Assembly: GCA_016208975.1 (NCBI GenBank)
Contig: JACQXA010000004.1
Span: 745,015 to 809,014, forward strand
DNA length: 64,000 nt
Source of the DNA: Nitrospinota bacterium
Lineage (GTDB): Bacteria; Nitrospinota_A; UBA7883; JACRLM01
Reading direction: 5' to 3'
Below the pieces are notes generated by a model. It worked only from the letters and a program-made list of their open reading frames with translations, did not search any database and was not told where the DNA came from. Position numbers and translations under genes: made by a program. Each line of letters opens with the position of its first letter. The first letter of the stretch is position 1. Shown here in pieces: positions 55,356-64,000 of this stretch.

Positions 55356-56707
55356 AGCGGGTCTCCGAAAGGCTCTGGCGTCCGCGCCATACGGAACGCA
55401 GGGGATTCTATGGCGCCAGCCACCGCCCCGGCCAACCGCACATGCCCGTCGTACCCGGTGAAAGGGATGTGCCGCTCCTGGTTCACATCCACGAATGGTA
55501 TCCGGGCTTTCAGCGCCGTGTACTGGTTCCTGCCACCGGCCAGCAGGATGTCCGCCCCGTGACGTTTGAACACCTCCAGAAGCTTTCTTGGCGCCCCTTC
55601 GCTGATAAGCTCCGCCTCTTCGCCCATGAGGTTTTTTATCCGCGCTTTGTCTTCCTCTGTGGATTTTTTGGTGCCCGTGGCTACCACCTTCATGCCCAGT
55701 TCCTGCAAGGCGCCCACGATGGACCAGCTTTTCACGCCACCGGTATAAAGCAACGCTTTCTTGCCGGAGAGCCGTTCCCTGAGTTTTTCCAACCTGGGCG
55801 CTATGCGGGCCGTCTCCTCGACAGCCAGCGCTTCGGCGCGTTTTATCAAGCCCTCATCGCCTATGAGCCGGGCAATGGTAATTAGCGCCTCCGATGTGTT
55901 GCCGGAGCCGTAGAACGAACCCTCGAAATACGGGATGCCGTATTTCTCCTTCATCCTGCGGGCCACGTTCAGCAGGGCGCGGGAGCACACCATCATATTC
56001 ACATTGGCCCTGTGCATCATGGCAACTTCATGGAACCGGGCGTCCCCCGAGAGGGAACAGATAAGGCGTATGTTGAGCCGGTCCAGAAGCGGCAGTATCC
56101 CCCAAAGCTCCCCGGCGATATTGAACTCGCCGATGAGGTTTACGTTAAATGGGTGATATGTTACCGGTTCCCTTGTTCCTATCACATTCTTCAGAAGGCT
56201 GTCCCCCGCCAGCCTGTTGCCGAAATTTTTTGTCCCCGTGAAACCGGGCGCGTCAACCGGGATTACCGGAACTCCAGCCTTGGCCGACACGGCCTTGCAC
56301 AGCGCCTCCAGGTCATCGCCGATCATGGAGGTCACGCAGGTCTGGTAAACGAATATGGCGGGTGGGCTGTATTTGGCCGCGATCTCCCGCACGGCCTTAT
56401 ATAACTTCTTCTCGCCGCCGAAGACCACGTCGTTGTTGTTTAGATCCGTGGTGAATGCCATCCGGTTCATCCTGGGGCCGCTGGAGAGCGACCCCCGGTT
56501 GTTCCACGTGTTGCCCACGCACCCGATGGGCCCGTGGACCACATGGGCCGCGTCGGTGATGGGCGCCAAGGTTATCTGCGCGCCATCGAAGGAGCATCCG
56601 CCCGCCGCCTTTCCAGGGGTTGGGCGGGGGCAGGATGCGTCCTTTTTCCCGGCGTTGTGGGAACACGCGGGCTCTTTATAAAGCTCCCTGATGGTGGAGA
56701 GGTTCAC
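55352..56707 (-). CDS. nifE: Nitrogenase cofactor scaffold, NifE subunit
   Basis: NifE is the NifD-like subunit of the NifEN scaffold. I place the start at GTG 56707, giving 451 residues. It is preceded by GAGG overlapping the nifK stop and begins NLSTIRELYKEPACSHN, as other NifE proteins do. GGCSFDGAQITLAPITDAAHVVHGPIGC and YQTCVTSMIGDDLEAL hold conserved Cys residues. The longer frame to 56965 is inside nifK. It lies two bases after nifK, so nifH-D-K-E-N form one tight transcription unit. Confidence 0.95.
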   Translation of the reverse strand: MNLSTIRELYKEPACSHNAGKKDASCPRPTPGKAAGGCSFDGAQITLAPITDAAHVVHGPIGCVGNTWNNRGSLSSGPRMNRMAFTTDLNNNDVVFGGEKKLYKAVREIAAKYSPPAIFVYQTCVTSMIGDDLEALCKAVSAKAGVPVIPVDAPGFTGTKNFGNRLAGDSLLKNVIGTREPVTYHPFNVNLIGEFNIAGELWGILPLLDRLNIRLICSLSGDARFHEVAMMHRANVNMMVCSRALLNVARRMKEKYGIPYFEGSFYGSGNTSEALITIARLIGDEGLIKRAEALAVEETARIAPRLEKLRERLSGKKALLYTGGVKSWSIVGALQELGMKVVATGTKKSTEEDKARIKNLMGEEAELISEGAPRKLLEVFKRHGADILLAGGRNQYTALKARIPFVDVNQERHIPFTGYDGHVRLAGAVAGAIESPAFRMARTPEPFGDPL

Positions 56708-56709
56708 CT

Positions 56710-58239
56710 CTACCTCACGAAGTCCAGGTTGAAATCGCCTGCCTTGTTGTCCACGTCGTCCAACAGCGTGTTCACGGTCCACTGCAGGATGTTGATTATC
56801 CCCTGATAGCCGAAGGTGGCGTACCTGTGCAGGTGGTGCCTGTCGAAAATCGGGAACCCAAGGCGTATCAACGGAACTTTCATCTCCCGCGCCAGGATTT
56901 TCCCGTGGGTGTTGCCCACCAGGAAATCCACCGGCTCTGCGATCATAAGGGACCTCAGGTGCCACAGGTCCGCTCCGTGATGGACTTTGGCGTTTTTGCC
57001 GAAATCGCTTCCTTCCAGCTTTTTCTGCAATGCCCGGCCCCAGCGTTTGGAGCCATTGGTGACCACTATGTGAGCGGGCTCGGCTCCCATTTCCATGTAG
57101 AAATCCACCAGCGCTTCCACGTAAGAGGGGTCGCCGTATATGGCGAACCGTTTGCCGTGGAGGTAATAGCCGGAATCGGTCATTGCGTCCAGCGCCCTGC
57201 CGCGCTCGGCCTCCAGCGCCTTGGGGACCGGTTTGCCGGTGATCTCGCTGACTTTCATCAGCCAGTTGTCCACGCCCGAAAGCCCCAGCGGCACTATGGA
57301 TGCCTCGAAAGGCTGGCCCCAGTCATCCTTCATCAGTGTGGTCACGGATTTCTCCACGCTGTCCGGCAGAAGGGCGAAGGTGGCTTTGGCGTTGCGCGCC
57401 TGGGCCACTTCCTCTATGGTGGTGCCGCCGTAGTACATGTGGTACTCGCCGTCCTGCGGTGTGTCCAGCGTTTCGCTGTTGTCGCCGAGGATGATGTAGT
57501 CCACCCCCATCAGATCCAGGATCCTCCGGATCTCGCGGATGTTGCCCACGGTGAACCCGTCGAACCCGGGGATGATGTTTATCTTCCCGTTGTCTTTCTC
57601 GGTGGCCTTCACGTTCTGGGCCAGATGGAACAGCATCCCGCGCATCATGTTGTCGTAACCGGTAACATGGCTACCCACGAAAGACGGCGTGTGCGCGAAG
57701 GGGATGGGCAGGCCGTCCGGAACCGCCCCTTCCTTGCGAGAGTTCTTGATGAACGCGTTGAGGTCGTCCCCGATGACTTCCGCCATGCAAGTGGTGGAGA
57801 CGGCCATTATCTTGGGTTTGTAAAGGGCGTAGGCGTTTTTCAACCCCTCTATCATGTTCTTCTGGCCGCCGAACACCGCCGCGTCTTCCGTCATGGAGTC
57901 TGACACGGCCGCGAAGGGCTCCTTGAAATGCCGGATGAAATGAGAGCGGAAATAGGCCGCGCATCCCTGGGAGCCGTGGACGTAAGGCATGCACCCGTCG
58001 AACCCCACCGCCGCCAGCAACGCCCCCAAAGGCTGGCACGCCTTGGCAGGGTTTATGGTGAGGGCTTTCCTGTCGAAATTCTTCTTCAGGTAATCTTCGG
58101 AGCAGGTGTAGGCCCTCGTCTCCGCCAGTTTCTCCGGCGATGCGCCTTTCTCGAACTCTTTCTTCTTATCACGGGATACCTGGTACTCTTCCAGGTGGAA
58201 AAGCTCGTTGTGGTCCCGGACTTTCAGCTGTTCTGTCAT
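56710..58239 (-). CDS. nifK: Nitrogenase molybdenum-iron protein beta chain
   Basis: NifK forms the MoFe protein with NifD and shares the P-cluster. The 509 residues include the P-cluster ligands Cys68 (NPAKACQPLGA), Cys93 (GSQGCAAYFRS) and Cys151 (STTCMAEVIGDD). An N-terminal extension of about 50 residues (HNELFHLEEYQVSRDKKKEFEKG) is the form seen in typical molybdenum nitrogenases. The conserved SDSMTEDAAVFGG is present. GGAG lies seven bases before the ATG. The nifD stop is ten bases upstream. Confidence 0.98.
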   Translation of the reverse strand: MTEQLKVRDHNELFHLEEYQVSRDKKKEFEKGASPEKLAETRAYTCSEDYLKKNFDRKALTINPAKACQPLGALLAAVGFDGCMPYVHGSQGCAAYFRSHFIRHFKEPFAAVSDSMTEDAAVFGGQKNMIEGLKNAYALYKPKIMAVSTTCMAEVIGDDLNAFIKNSRKEGAVPDGLPIPFAHTPSFVGSHVTGYDNMMRGMLFHLAQNVKATEKDNGKINIIPGFDGFTVGNIREIRRILDLMGVDYIILGDNSETLDTPQDGEYHMYYGGTTIEEVAQARNAKATFALLPDSVEKSVTTLMKDDWGQPFEASIVPLGLSGVDNWLMKVSEITGKPVPKALEAERGRALDAMTDSGYYLHGKRFAIYGDPSYVEALVDFYMEMGAEPAHIVVTNGSKRWGRALQKKLEGSDFGKNAKVHHGADLWHLRSLMIAEPVDFLVGNTHGKILAREMKVPLIRLGFPIFDRHHLHRYATFGYQGIINILQWTVNTLLDDVDNKAGDFNLDFVR

Positions 58240-58249
58240 GTTACGTCTC

Positions 58250-59695
58250 CTAGGCCTTGCCCTTCCAGGGCGGCGTTATCATCTTGTAAGCTGGCGCGTT
58301 CACCGCCATGTCCATGTCCCTGGCGAACACGCCGAAACCGTCGTATCCGTGATAGGGGCCCGAATAATCCCACGAGTGCATCTGGCGGAAAGGCACGCCC
58401 ATTTTCTGGAACGTGTACTTCTCCTTGATGCCCGAGCCCACGAGGTCCGGCTTGAGCTTCTCCACGAATTTCTCGAACTCGTAGTTGGTCACGTCGTCGT
58501 ATATGAGGGTGGCGTTCTTGGCCTCCTTTATGGTGCGGTCATAATCGTCGTTATGGCCGAACTCGTAACCGGCGCCGATAACCTCCATCCCCAAATCCTC
58601 GTATGCGCCTATCACGTGGCGCGGGCGAAGGCCGCCAACATAGAGCATCACTTTCTTGCCTTCCAGCCGGGGCCGGTATTGGCCTATCACCGCTTCCATC
58701 AGGGGCTTGTGCCTGGCTATCACCTTCTCGGCGTTGGCCTGGATCTTCGCGTCGAACCGGGCGGCGATGGCGCGGATGGACGCCTCTATCTTGGAGGGGC
58801 CGAAGAAGTTATATTCCATCCACGGAATGCCGTACTTCTCCTCCATGGTCCGGCAGATGTAGTTCATGGACCGGTAACAATGAAGGAGATTGAGTTTCGA
58901 CTTGTGGACCGTCTGCATCTCATTAAGCGTGGCGTCTCCACTCCACTGGCCGATGACCCGAAGGCCCATCTCCTCCAGTATCAGCCTGCTGGCCCACGCG
59001 TCGCCGCCGATGTTGTAATCCCCCAGCAGGGTCACGTCGTAATCGGTGGTAACGTCCGGCTCGGCCTTGCCCAGGATGTGGTCCCGCACCGAATCGTTGG
59101 CTATGTGATGCCCCAGCGACTGGGAGACGCCCCGGAACCCCTCGCACCGGACCGGCACGATGGGCATGTTAAGCTCCACACTCATCCGCTTGGCCACGGC
59201 CTCTATGTCGTCGCCGATGAGCCCCACCGGACATTCGCTCATTATCGAGATGCCTTTGGCCAGGGGGAACATCTCCACAATCTCGCGCATCATCTGCTCG
59301 AGTTTTTTATCACCGCCGAAAACGATGTCCCTCTCCTGGAAATCGCTGGTTATCTGGAACACCACGAAATTGTCTATCCCGTACTCGCCCGATGAGTAGT
59401 TCCTGCGGGTGCCCCAGCTGTACTGGCCGCACCCGATGGGGCCGTGGGATATGTGCACCATGTCCTTGACAGGCCCCCACACCACCCCCTTGGATCCGGC
59501 GTAAGCGCACCCTCGGATGGTCATCACGCCCGGCAACGATTTGCGGTTGGCGGACACGCAGGAGCTGGCCGTATCCATGCTCTGGTCGTTAACGTAAAGG
59601 TGCTTCTCGCGGTCGGCCCGGGCCGCCTCGGGATACGCCGCCAGCACTTCGGTGATTATCTTCTGGCCGCTCTCAATGGTAAGCGGATTTGACAT
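58250..59695 (-). CDS. nifD: Nitrogenase molybdenum-iron protein alpha chain
   Basis: NifD holds the FeMo-cofactor where N2 is reduced. The 481 residues contain the P-cluster ligands Cys63 ([15 protein letters not shown]), Cys89 ([10 protein letters not shown]) and Cys155 ([11 protein letters not shown]), and the cofactor ligands Cys273 ([11 protein letters not shown]) and His440 ([17 protein letters not shown]). Active-site Gln192 and His196 are kept ([11 protein letters not shown]). No delta subunit (VnfG/AnfG) gene is present, so this is the molybdenum type rather than vanadium or iron-only. It lies 43 bases downstream of nifH. Confidence 0.98.
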   Translation of the reverse strand: MSNPLTIESGQKIITEVLAAYPEAARADREKHLYVNDQSMDTASSCVSANRKSLPGVMTIRGCAYAGSKGVVWGPVKDMVHISHGPIGCGQYSWGTRRNYSSGEYGIDNFVVFQITSDFQERDIVFGGDKKLEQMMREIVEMFPLAKGISIMSECPVGLIGDDIEAVAKRMSVELNMPIVPVRCEGFRGVSQSLGHHIANDSVRDHILGKAEPDVTTDYDVTLLGDYNIGGDAWASRLILEEMGLRVIGQWSGDATLNEMQTVHKSKLNLLHCYRSMNYICRTMEEKYGIPWMEYNFFGPSKIEASIRAIAARFDAKIQANAEKVIARHKPLMEAVIGQYRPRLEGKKVMLYVGGLRPRHVIGAYEDLGMEVIGAGYEFGHNDDYDRTIKEAKNATLIYDDVTNYEFEKFVEKLKPDLVGSGIKEKYTFQKMGVPFRQMHSWDYSGPYHGYDGFGVFARDMDMAVNAPAYKMITPPWKGKA

Positions 59696-59738
59696 GTCAT
59701 ACTCCGTAGATGATTGTTGCTTTGTGACGCGGCCCGTT

Positions 59739-60764
<1,026 letters not shown>

Positions 60765-60833
60765 TTAATGCGCCAATAAGCCACTGGCTGGATATTTTGC
60801 GCACCGGCGTACGGCAGTGGTTTGTAGGATTCT

Positions 60834-60849
60834 TGTCGAGTACCCTACA
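60834..60849. promoter_or_regulatory. NifA upstream activator site
   Basis: TGT-N10-ACA, the NifA binding consensus, is present once here. It lies 111 bases from the nifH promoter and 138 bases from the nifW promoter, a normal range for an enhancer site. It may serve both directions. Confidence 0.72.
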
Positions 60850-60986
60850 AAAGCGCCCCTCGCCGTCATCACCGCTTTTTTGGGTATGACTAAAAAATAG
60901 GCCCCTCCACAGGGGTGGCGCCCGTTTTGTGCGCATGGATTTTACGCAAATCCCTTCTACTGCCGCGTCTATGCCGTTTAGAAGAA

Positions 60987-61002
60987 TGGCGCCCAAGTTG
61001 CT
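60987..61002 (+). promoter_or_regulatory. Sigma-54 (-24/-12) promoter of nifW operon
   Basis: TGGCGCCCAAGTTGCT has GG and GC ten bases apart and a full TTGC -12 element. Only the A of TGGCA is changed to G. Transcription should start near 61013, about 34 bases before nifW. Confidence 0.82.
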
Positions 61003-61046
61003 TTATGTATTTGTGGACATATATGTAATCAAGCCAACAAGGTTGT

Positions 61047-61397
61047 ATGAGTTTGAAAGAAGCACTGGCTGATATGGAGACGGCGGAGGATTTCTTCTGT
61101 TATCTATCCGTCCCTTTCGACCCCGACAGGCTCAACGTCACCCGGACTCTTGTGCTTCGCCGGTTCCGGGAATACCTGGGCCAGATAGATGCATGCCATG
61201 GCGACGCCCCCGATGAAAAGAAACGGGAGTGGTACGCCGAAGCCCTGGCCAGGGCTTATGAGGACTTTGATAAATCGGTAACGCCGGAAAGCCGCAAATA
61301 TCTTTACGCCCAGACCGGCGCGAAAACCTGCGCCTGCCATGGCTCCTGCTCCCAGATTCAGTCCCAGCCTGTGGAGATGGGGGATTTCAACAAATGA
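61047..61397 (+). CDS. nifW: Nitrogenase-stabilising protein NifW
   Basis: NifW binds the MoFe protein and helps protect or mature it, especially under oxygen. The 116-residue product shows the family pattern DMETAEDFFCYLSVPFDPDRLNVTRTLVLRRFREYL, where other NifW proteins have FFxYFxVPYDxxVVNVxRLHILKRF. The C-terminal part has an unusual Cys cluster (TCACHGSCSQ) that could bind metal. It is the first gene of the plus-strand operon, and its stop overlaps nifZ by four bases. Confidence 0.88.
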   Translation: MSLKEALADMETAEDFFCYLSVPFDPDRLNVTRTLVLRRFREYLGQIDACHGDAPDEKKREWYAEALARAYEDFDKSVTPESRKYLYAQTGAKTCACHGSCSQIQSQPVEMGDFNK

Positions 61398-61849
61398 GCG
61401 TGGCGAAATTCCAGGTGGGCGATTGCGCCCGGCTTTTATACGACATCGTCAGCGACGGCACCGTTTACGGCATGAGACGCGGAGAGCTTATCCAGCGCGC
61501 CGGGGCCGTGGGCTATGTGAAACGCCAGGGCTGGTTCCTGGATAGCCTGGTGTACGACATTCATTTCATGGATGGCGACAAAATCATTGGGTGCCGGGAG
61601 CATGAGCTTCAGGAGGGGTTGAAGCCGTGGGCTCCCCCATTGTTCGCAAAGGGCGAGTTGGTGAAATCACCCCTAGGGCTTACTAAAAACGGTGTAGAGA
61701 TGGCTCCGGCGGGCGCCACCGGGACCATTCGCGCGGTGCGGCACATGGAACCGCACGGGTACGTTTACGAAGTCCTGTTCGATAAAGCGGCGCCCGGGCT
61801 TTTGGTGGTGTCCGGAAGCCAGTTGGAAAATACCGGAACCAGGGTTTAA
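61394..61849 (+). CDS. nifZ: Nitrogen fixation protein NifZ
   Basis: NifZ helps form the second P-cluster of the MoFe protein. The 151 residues begin with FQVGDCARLLYDIVSDGTVYG and contain LVYDIHFMDGDKIIGCREHEL. A second SH3-like half, FAKGELVKSPLGLTKNGVEMAPAGATGTIRAV, follows and includes the typical YEVLFD. It overlaps nifW by four bases and precedes nifM by 12 bases, so the accessory genes are co-expressed. Confidence 0.9.
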   Translation: MSVAKFQVGDCARLLYDIVSDGTVYGMRRGELIQRAGAVGYVKRQGWFLDSLVYDIHFMDGDKIIGCREHELQEGLKPWAPPLFAKGELVKSPLGLTKNGVEMAPAGATGTIRAVRHMEPHGYVYEVLFDKAAPGLLVVSGSQLENTGTRV

Positions 61850-61861
61850 CGAGGCTGTTTC

Positions 61862-62710
61862 ATGGCTGACCGGGCGTTGGCTTACTTCAGGGGCGCTCCT
61901 GTTTGCGCCCGCCATGTCCGATACCAGCTGTATCTGGCTGGCGAATCCGGCATGCCTGCGGCAATCCGCCAGTTCGCCATTCAGAGCGGGATTTTAACGC
62001 TGGCGGGGGAATTAGGCATCGAAGTTGACGAAACCGGGGTGATGGCGAGGCTATCGGAGATGAGGGCCGGAGTTGAGATAGACATACTGCTTGCAACCTT
62101 GGGCATGAGCCTTGAGGAGCTTAAGGAAGAGATAAGGAGGGACATGGCCGTAGGCGCCTGGCTGGACAGCGTCTCTGACTCCACAAACGAAGAGGTGGAA
62201 CGGTTTTACGAAAACCATGTGGCCGGAAGGGTGAAGCCCGCAATGGTACGGTTCCGCCACATATACATCACGAAGAACGACTCGTTCCCGGAAAACCGGC
62301 GCGAGGCGGCGATTGAACGGATGCTGGATATAGGGAACTCCAGCCTCCCTTTCGAGGAACTGGCGGAGATGTACAGCGAATGCCCTTCGGCGTTAAATGG
62401 CGGGGAGATGGGCTGGGTTACGGCCAAACATCTAAAGCCGGAACTGGCGGAACTCTTATTTTCCATGGAACCCATGGAGGAGCCCAGGATGGTGGAAACC
62501 GGTGATGGTTTCCATCTGGCCCAGCTTCTGGAAATCAGCCCCGTCAGGCCGTTGACCAGGGAAGAGGGGCTGGAAATGGCGGAAAAAGCGCTTAAGTCGG
62601 GGAAAAGGACCGTCAGCCTTGATCATGTGTTGAAGCTTGTCTCCAACGACCTGGTTTTTGTTGATGAGGCTATGGTTTCATCCGCCCGGGCGCTGGAGGC
62701 GCGAGAATGA
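61862..62710 (+). CDS. nifM: NifM-like parvulin peptidyl-prolyl isomerase
   Basis: NifM is needed for folding of NifH in several diazotrophs. The 282-residue protein has a helical N-terminal part (about 1-115) and a C-terminal parvulin domain with VRFRHIYITKNDSFPENRREAA, LPFEELAEMYSECPSALNGGEMGWVTAKHLKPELAELLFSM and GDGFHLAQLLEI. There is no signal peptide, so it is cytosolic, unlike periplasmic SurA/PpiD relatives. The stop overlaps the nifA start (ATGA). Confidence 0.87.
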   Translation: MADRALAYFRGAPVCARHVRYQLYLAGESGMPAAIRQFAIQSGILTLAGELGIEVDETGVMARLSEMRAGVEIDILLATLGMSLEELKEEIRRDMAVGAWLDSVSDSTNEEVERFYENHVAGRVKPAMVRFRHIYITKNDSFPENRREAAIERMLDIGNSSLPFEELAEMYSECPSALNGGEMGWVTAKHLKPELAELLFSMEPMEEPRMVETGDGFHLAQLLEISPVRPLTREEGLEMAEKALKSGKRTVSLDHVLKLVSNDLVFVDEAMVSSARALEARE

Positions 62711-64000
62711 ACTCCGATCTTTCCACAATGGCGTTAAACGCCGTGTTCCGGGCTTCACAGTGCCTTGCCAAGCCTGGGGAACCAAATGAAACTCTCGGCG
62801 ATTTGCTGGCGATCCTCGATGAGACCCTTGGATACACTCGCGGGTTCGTGGCCGTGTTGGAGCGGGATTCCGGCGATCTTGAGCTGGCGGCGGCCCATGG
62901 GATACCGCAGGACAAATGGAAAGGTGTCCGGTTCCGCAAGGGTGAGGGCATCACAGGCTTGATTCTGGAGACGGAAGCCCCCCTGGCGGCGCCCCGGCTT
63001 GGCTCCGACCCCAGGTTCCTCAACCGGCTTGGGCTGTTCGAGCCGGACTCGGCCATGGTGGGCGTTCCCATAATTCTTTCGGATGTTGTCATAGGGGCGT
63101 TTTGCGTTTCCATGAGTGTCTCCGAGCGTTACCGGCTGGATGACCATATAACCATAGTTTCCATGTTCGCAAACCTTGCCGGGAGCGTCGTAACCCAGCT
63201 TGTCAGACGCGGAGCCTATAGCGCCGCCGGCAGGGGGACATCAGAATCCCCAAAACCCTCGAGTGGCGGGATAGCCAGGCCTAAAGACATGGTTGGAGTC
63301 TCCAAAGCCATGGCCTTCGTTTTCGAGGCCATCAGCCATGCGGCGGCAAGAACCGCGCCCACGCTGATCCGTGGAGAACCAGGCACAGGCAAGGAGCTGG
63401 CCGCCCGGGCCATACACTACGCAAGCCCCCGCGCCTCCGCCCCTTTTGTGGTAATCAATTGCGCCGCCACTCCGGGAGCGTTGCTGGAGGCGGAGCTTTT
63501 CGGCGCGGGGCGGGACCGTCCCGGAAAGCTTGCGCAGGCCCATGGCGGCACGCTGTTTTTGGACGAGGTCGCCGAAACGCCCCCAGCGTTCCAGTCGGGC
63601 CTTATGCGCTTTTTGCTTGAGGGAAGTTACGAGCGGAGGGACGGGGCGTTGCGCGAAAACATGGATGTTAGAATGATAACCTCCACCAGCGCCGACCTGG
63701 AAAAAGCCGTGGCGCGAAGAAAGTTCAGGGAGGACCTTTACTACAAGCTCAACGTGCTTCAAATATTCATCCCGCCATTAAGGGAACGCAAAGAAGATAT
63801 CCCGCCCCTTGTGGACCATATTTTGGACCGGCTAGGCAGGGAGTGCGGCGAAAGGCTCTCCATAACCCCGGACGCCATGGACATTCTCAGCGGATGCGAC
63901 TGGCGCGGCAACACCAGGGAACTGGAAAACTGTGTCAGCCGGTGCGCCGCCCATTGCGCGGTCAACACCATTACGCGGGAGGACATTCCCTGCCATTACG
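62707..64000 (+). CDS. nifA: NifA-like enhancer-binding protein lacking GAFTGA, 3' partial
   Basis: The protein begins with a GAF domain (about 25-165: ILDETLGYTRGFVAVLERDSG, GEGITGLILETEAPLAAPRL) and continues into a sigma-54-type AAA+ domain. Walker A is GEPGTGKE (223-230), Walker B GGTLFLDEV (280-288), the Arg-finger region KFREDLYYKLNVL, and sensor II GNTRELENC. Between ELFG (263-266) and the Walker B strand only AGRDRPGKLAQAH remains, so the GAFTGA loop is missing. Cys residues after sensor II (CVSRCAAHC) recall oxygen-sensitive NifA. The gene overlaps nifM by four bases and runs past the window end after 431 codons; the DNA-binding domain is not visible. Confidence 0.88.
   Translation, partial: MNSDLSTMALNAVFRASQCLAKPGEPNETLGDLLAILDETLGYTRGFVAVLERDSGDLELAAAHGIPQDKWKGVRFRKGEGITGLILETEAPLAAPRLGSDPRFLNRLGLFEPDSAMVGVPIILSDVVIGAFCVSMSVSERYRLDDHITIVSMFANLAGSVVTQLVRRGAYSAAGRGTSESPKPSSGGIARPKDMVGVSKAMAFVFEAISHAAARTAPTLIRGEPGTGKELAARAIHYASPRASAPFVVINCAATPGALLEAELFGAGRDRPGKLAQAHGGTLFLDEVAETPPAFQSGLMRFLLEGSYERRDGALRENMDVRMITSTSADLEKAVARRKFREDLYYKLNVLQIFIPPLRERKEDIPPLVDHILDRLGRECGERLSITPDAMDILSGCDWRGNTRELENCVSRCAAHCAVNTITREDIPCHY

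Noticed and set aside
56827-57903. 358-codon open frame on the plus strand opposite nifK
   Set aside because: It is antisense to nifK, whose residues are unmistakable. Long antisense frames arise from the GC-rich third codon positions; the translation is His/Arg/Val-rich with no family features.
58208-59395. 395-codon plus-strand frame opposite nifD
   Set aside because: Antisense shadow of nifD with low-complexity composition and no plausible start signal.

Overview
The window is GC-rich chromosomal DNA from a motile, Gram-negative bacterium that carries genes for fixing nitrogen. Flagellar genes, two chemoreceptors, CheV, a FadL-type outer-membrane porin, periplasmic c-type cytochromes and SecDF-YajC all point to a diderm, flagellated cell. 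A fused 2-oxoacid:ferredoxin oxidoreductase, a cytoplasmic SoeABC-like molybdoenzyme and a haem-binding chemoreceptor fit a redox-versatile, low-oxygen lifestyle. The gene mix suggests a deep proteobacterial or Nitrospinota/Desulfobacterota-like lineage, but nothing in the window fixes the taxonomy. I saw no rRNA, tRNA, CRISPR array or insertion sequence.

Layout. 1-1.8 kb: end of fliD, then fliS and a strong terminator. 1.9-7 kb: uvrB, a small membrane protein and the converging korAB pair. 7.2-9 kb: a putative lipoprotein and exported MsrB and MsrA. 9.2-15.6 kb: yajC-secD-secF, a small membrane protein, a LolA-like protein and two FtsX-type permeases without an ATPase. 15.7-20.3 kb: a three-subunit molybdopterin oxidoreductase (SoeABC/DmsABC type). 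20.5-26.2 kb: sensory genes (two MCPs, one with a haem c motif; CheV) around a divergent pair of DNA-binding proteins that resembles a prophage switch. 26.5-30.2 kb: an NmrA-like reductase and a redox operon (di-haem peroxidase, Tat-exported metallophosphoesterase, cytochrome c). 30.4-37.1 kb: hemW, tgt, a YjbQ protein, a cysteine-free Fur-family regulator and fabD-fabG-acpP-fabF. 37.3-47.9 kb: an ABC-2 exporter, an MscS channel, an orphan ABC ATPase, a TauD-like oxygenase, a coiled-coil methyltransferase, a YbgC-like thioesterase, mazG, a YpdA-like flavoprotein and a FadL porin. 48.2-52.1 kb: Nfu-like and Mrp iron-sulfur assembly genes, accD and leuA.

52.4-64 kb is a nitrogen-fixation island. 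On the minus strand nifH-nifD-nifK-nifE-nifN-nifX-fdxB-draG encode molybdenum nitrogenase, the NifEN scaffold, a ferredoxin and the glycohydrolase that reactivates ADP-ribosylated NifH. On the plus strand nifW-nifZ-nifM run into a nifA-like regulator cut by the window end. The 426-base divergent region between nifH and nifW has a good sigma-54 (-24/-12) promoter facing each way and one NifA-type TGT-N10-ACA site between them. The NifA-like protein keeps the rest of its AAA+ machinery but lacks the GAFTGA loop that normally contacts sigma-54. That mismatch is the most interesting observation in the window. nifB, nifV, draT and a dedicated nifU/nifS are not in the window.
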